Positions 32,917-33,313 of a stretch of 33,313 nucleotides of DNA are shown here, piece by piece. This DNA is from Chloroflexota bacterium (GTDB taxonomy: Bacteria > Chloroflexota > Anaerolineae > Anaerolineales > E44-bin32), in assembly GCA_022561215.1 (NCBI GenBank), contig JADFRQ010000034.1:1-33313 (forward strand), given 5' to 3'. The notes under the pieces were generated by a model that was given only the letters and a program-made list of their open reading frames with translations, did no database searches and had not been told where the DNA came from. Each line of letters starts with the position of its first letter. Position 1 is the first letter of the stretch. Both the position numbers and the translations under genes were made by a program.

Positions 32917-33313
32917 ATGTTATTCGGGGTACTCAAGCCAGATGAGAAGAGCGCAAAGCGGCTCGGGAAATTCTTTCTGCCGATGGCGTTGCTTGGCCTA
33001 TTGTTCGCATGGGGAGTTTCGCCTGTCTCTGCGGAAGGTGAGTCAATCGGTCCACTTCCAGCGGATGATGTTGCCATACTATGTACGCCGCGCATTCAGC
33101 TTCGACATTCTGCACAATGCGCTTCCTACGGACCTGCAAGCCAGTTGGCTAAGTACGCCCGTGATGGAGTTTTTCCTGCGGAACCACTGGCGGCGAATAA
33201 TGTCGACCGCGGTCTCTCCTATATACCCTACAAATATTTGAATGTCACAAAAAAGGACATCAATGTCTACGCGAGTGTTCAGTCTGCGCTGAACAGCTCC
33301 AATCCTACACGAT
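32917..33313 (+). CDS. Exported protein, N-terminal part (possibly an L,D-transpeptidase-type protein)
   Basis: Open from ATG 32917 to the window edge (132 codons). Basic residues and a hydrophobic stretch (FFLPMALLGLLFAWGVSPVS) ending AEGE form a signal peptide, cleaved after about residue 40. The mature part has CTPRIQLRHSAQCASYGPAS, then LAKYARDGVFPAEPL and YIPYKYLNVTKKDINVYAS. I recall this kind of leader region in front of L,D-transpeptidase domains in Anaerolineae, but the catalytic part would lie beyond the window, so the function is unproven. The ribosome binding site is weak (AAAGGA about 14 nt upstream). Confidence 0.7.
   Translation, partial: MLFGVLKPDEKSAKRLGKFFLPMALLGLLFAWGVSPVSAEGESIGPLPADDVAILCTPRIQLRHSAQCASYGPASQLAKYARDGVFPAEPLAANNVDRGLSYIPYKYLNVTKKDINVYASVQSALNSSNPTR

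Noticed and set aside
1-33313. CRISPR array, prophage, restriction or toxin-antitoxin system
   Set aside because: No regularly spaced direct repeats and no Cas, phage structural, methylase or toxin motifs were seen in the frames.

Overview
The window looks like a chromosomal segment of a bacterium, most likely a member of the Chloroflexota (Anaerolineae-like). This placement is an inference from recalled resemblance of several proteins: the DUF429 protein, the DUF3179 lipoprotein, the NusG with a long acidic head and the four-helix membrane protein at 7086-7760. No 16S rRNA gene is present to confirm it. Genes use ATG, GTG and TTG starts, usually behind good Shine-Dalgarno sites. TGA is used as an ordinary stop by several genes.

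Layout. 1-4230 is the classical translation block: end of tuf, rpmG, tRNA-Trp(CCA), secE, nusG, rplK, rplA, an L10-leader regulatory RNA, rplJ, rplL and a strong terminator. 4283-6336 is an OmpR-type response regulator with its sensor kinase, overlapping by 4 nt. 6357-7829 (minus) is a membrane protein followed by a lytic transglycosylase, headed by a consensus promoter carrying two LexA/DinR-like operators. 7910-8983 is a DUF3179 lipoprotein interrupted by one in-frame TGA exactly where the family has the first Cys of its CPLC motif, with a SECIS-like hairpin just downstream: a candidate selenoprotein. 9267-13646 (minus) is a run of three GT4-type glycosyltransferases. 13968-21533 holds mostly unlinked genes: CPBP protease, AIM24-like protein, small membrane protein, P5C/aldehyde dehydrogenase, DUF429 protein, DsbA-like thiol oxidoreductase and an aromatic amino acid hydroxylase. 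A 146-bp MITE-like inverted repeat follows. 22508-25655 (minus) is an M1 aminopeptidase and a BNR-repeat lipoprotein. 25774-27082 is a PadR regulator with a palindromic operator and two small downstream genes. 27220-28908 (minus) is a long-chain acyl-CoA ligase. 29703-29776 is tRNA-Val(GAC). 30646-32790 is thrS under a T-box riboswitch with an ACC specifier. The window ends inside an exported-protein gene.

The strongest candidates for something undescribed are the UGA-containing DUF3179 gene with its hairpin (7910-8983) and, next to it, the divergent LexA-box-controlled membrane protein/lytic transglycosylase pair. Secondary points are the PadR micro-operon with two small proteins sharing an N-terminal motif, a possibly leaderless DsbA gene, and a cluster of hairpins at 15011-15226. 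All assignments come from reading the sequence and from recalled family motifs; no database search was possible.
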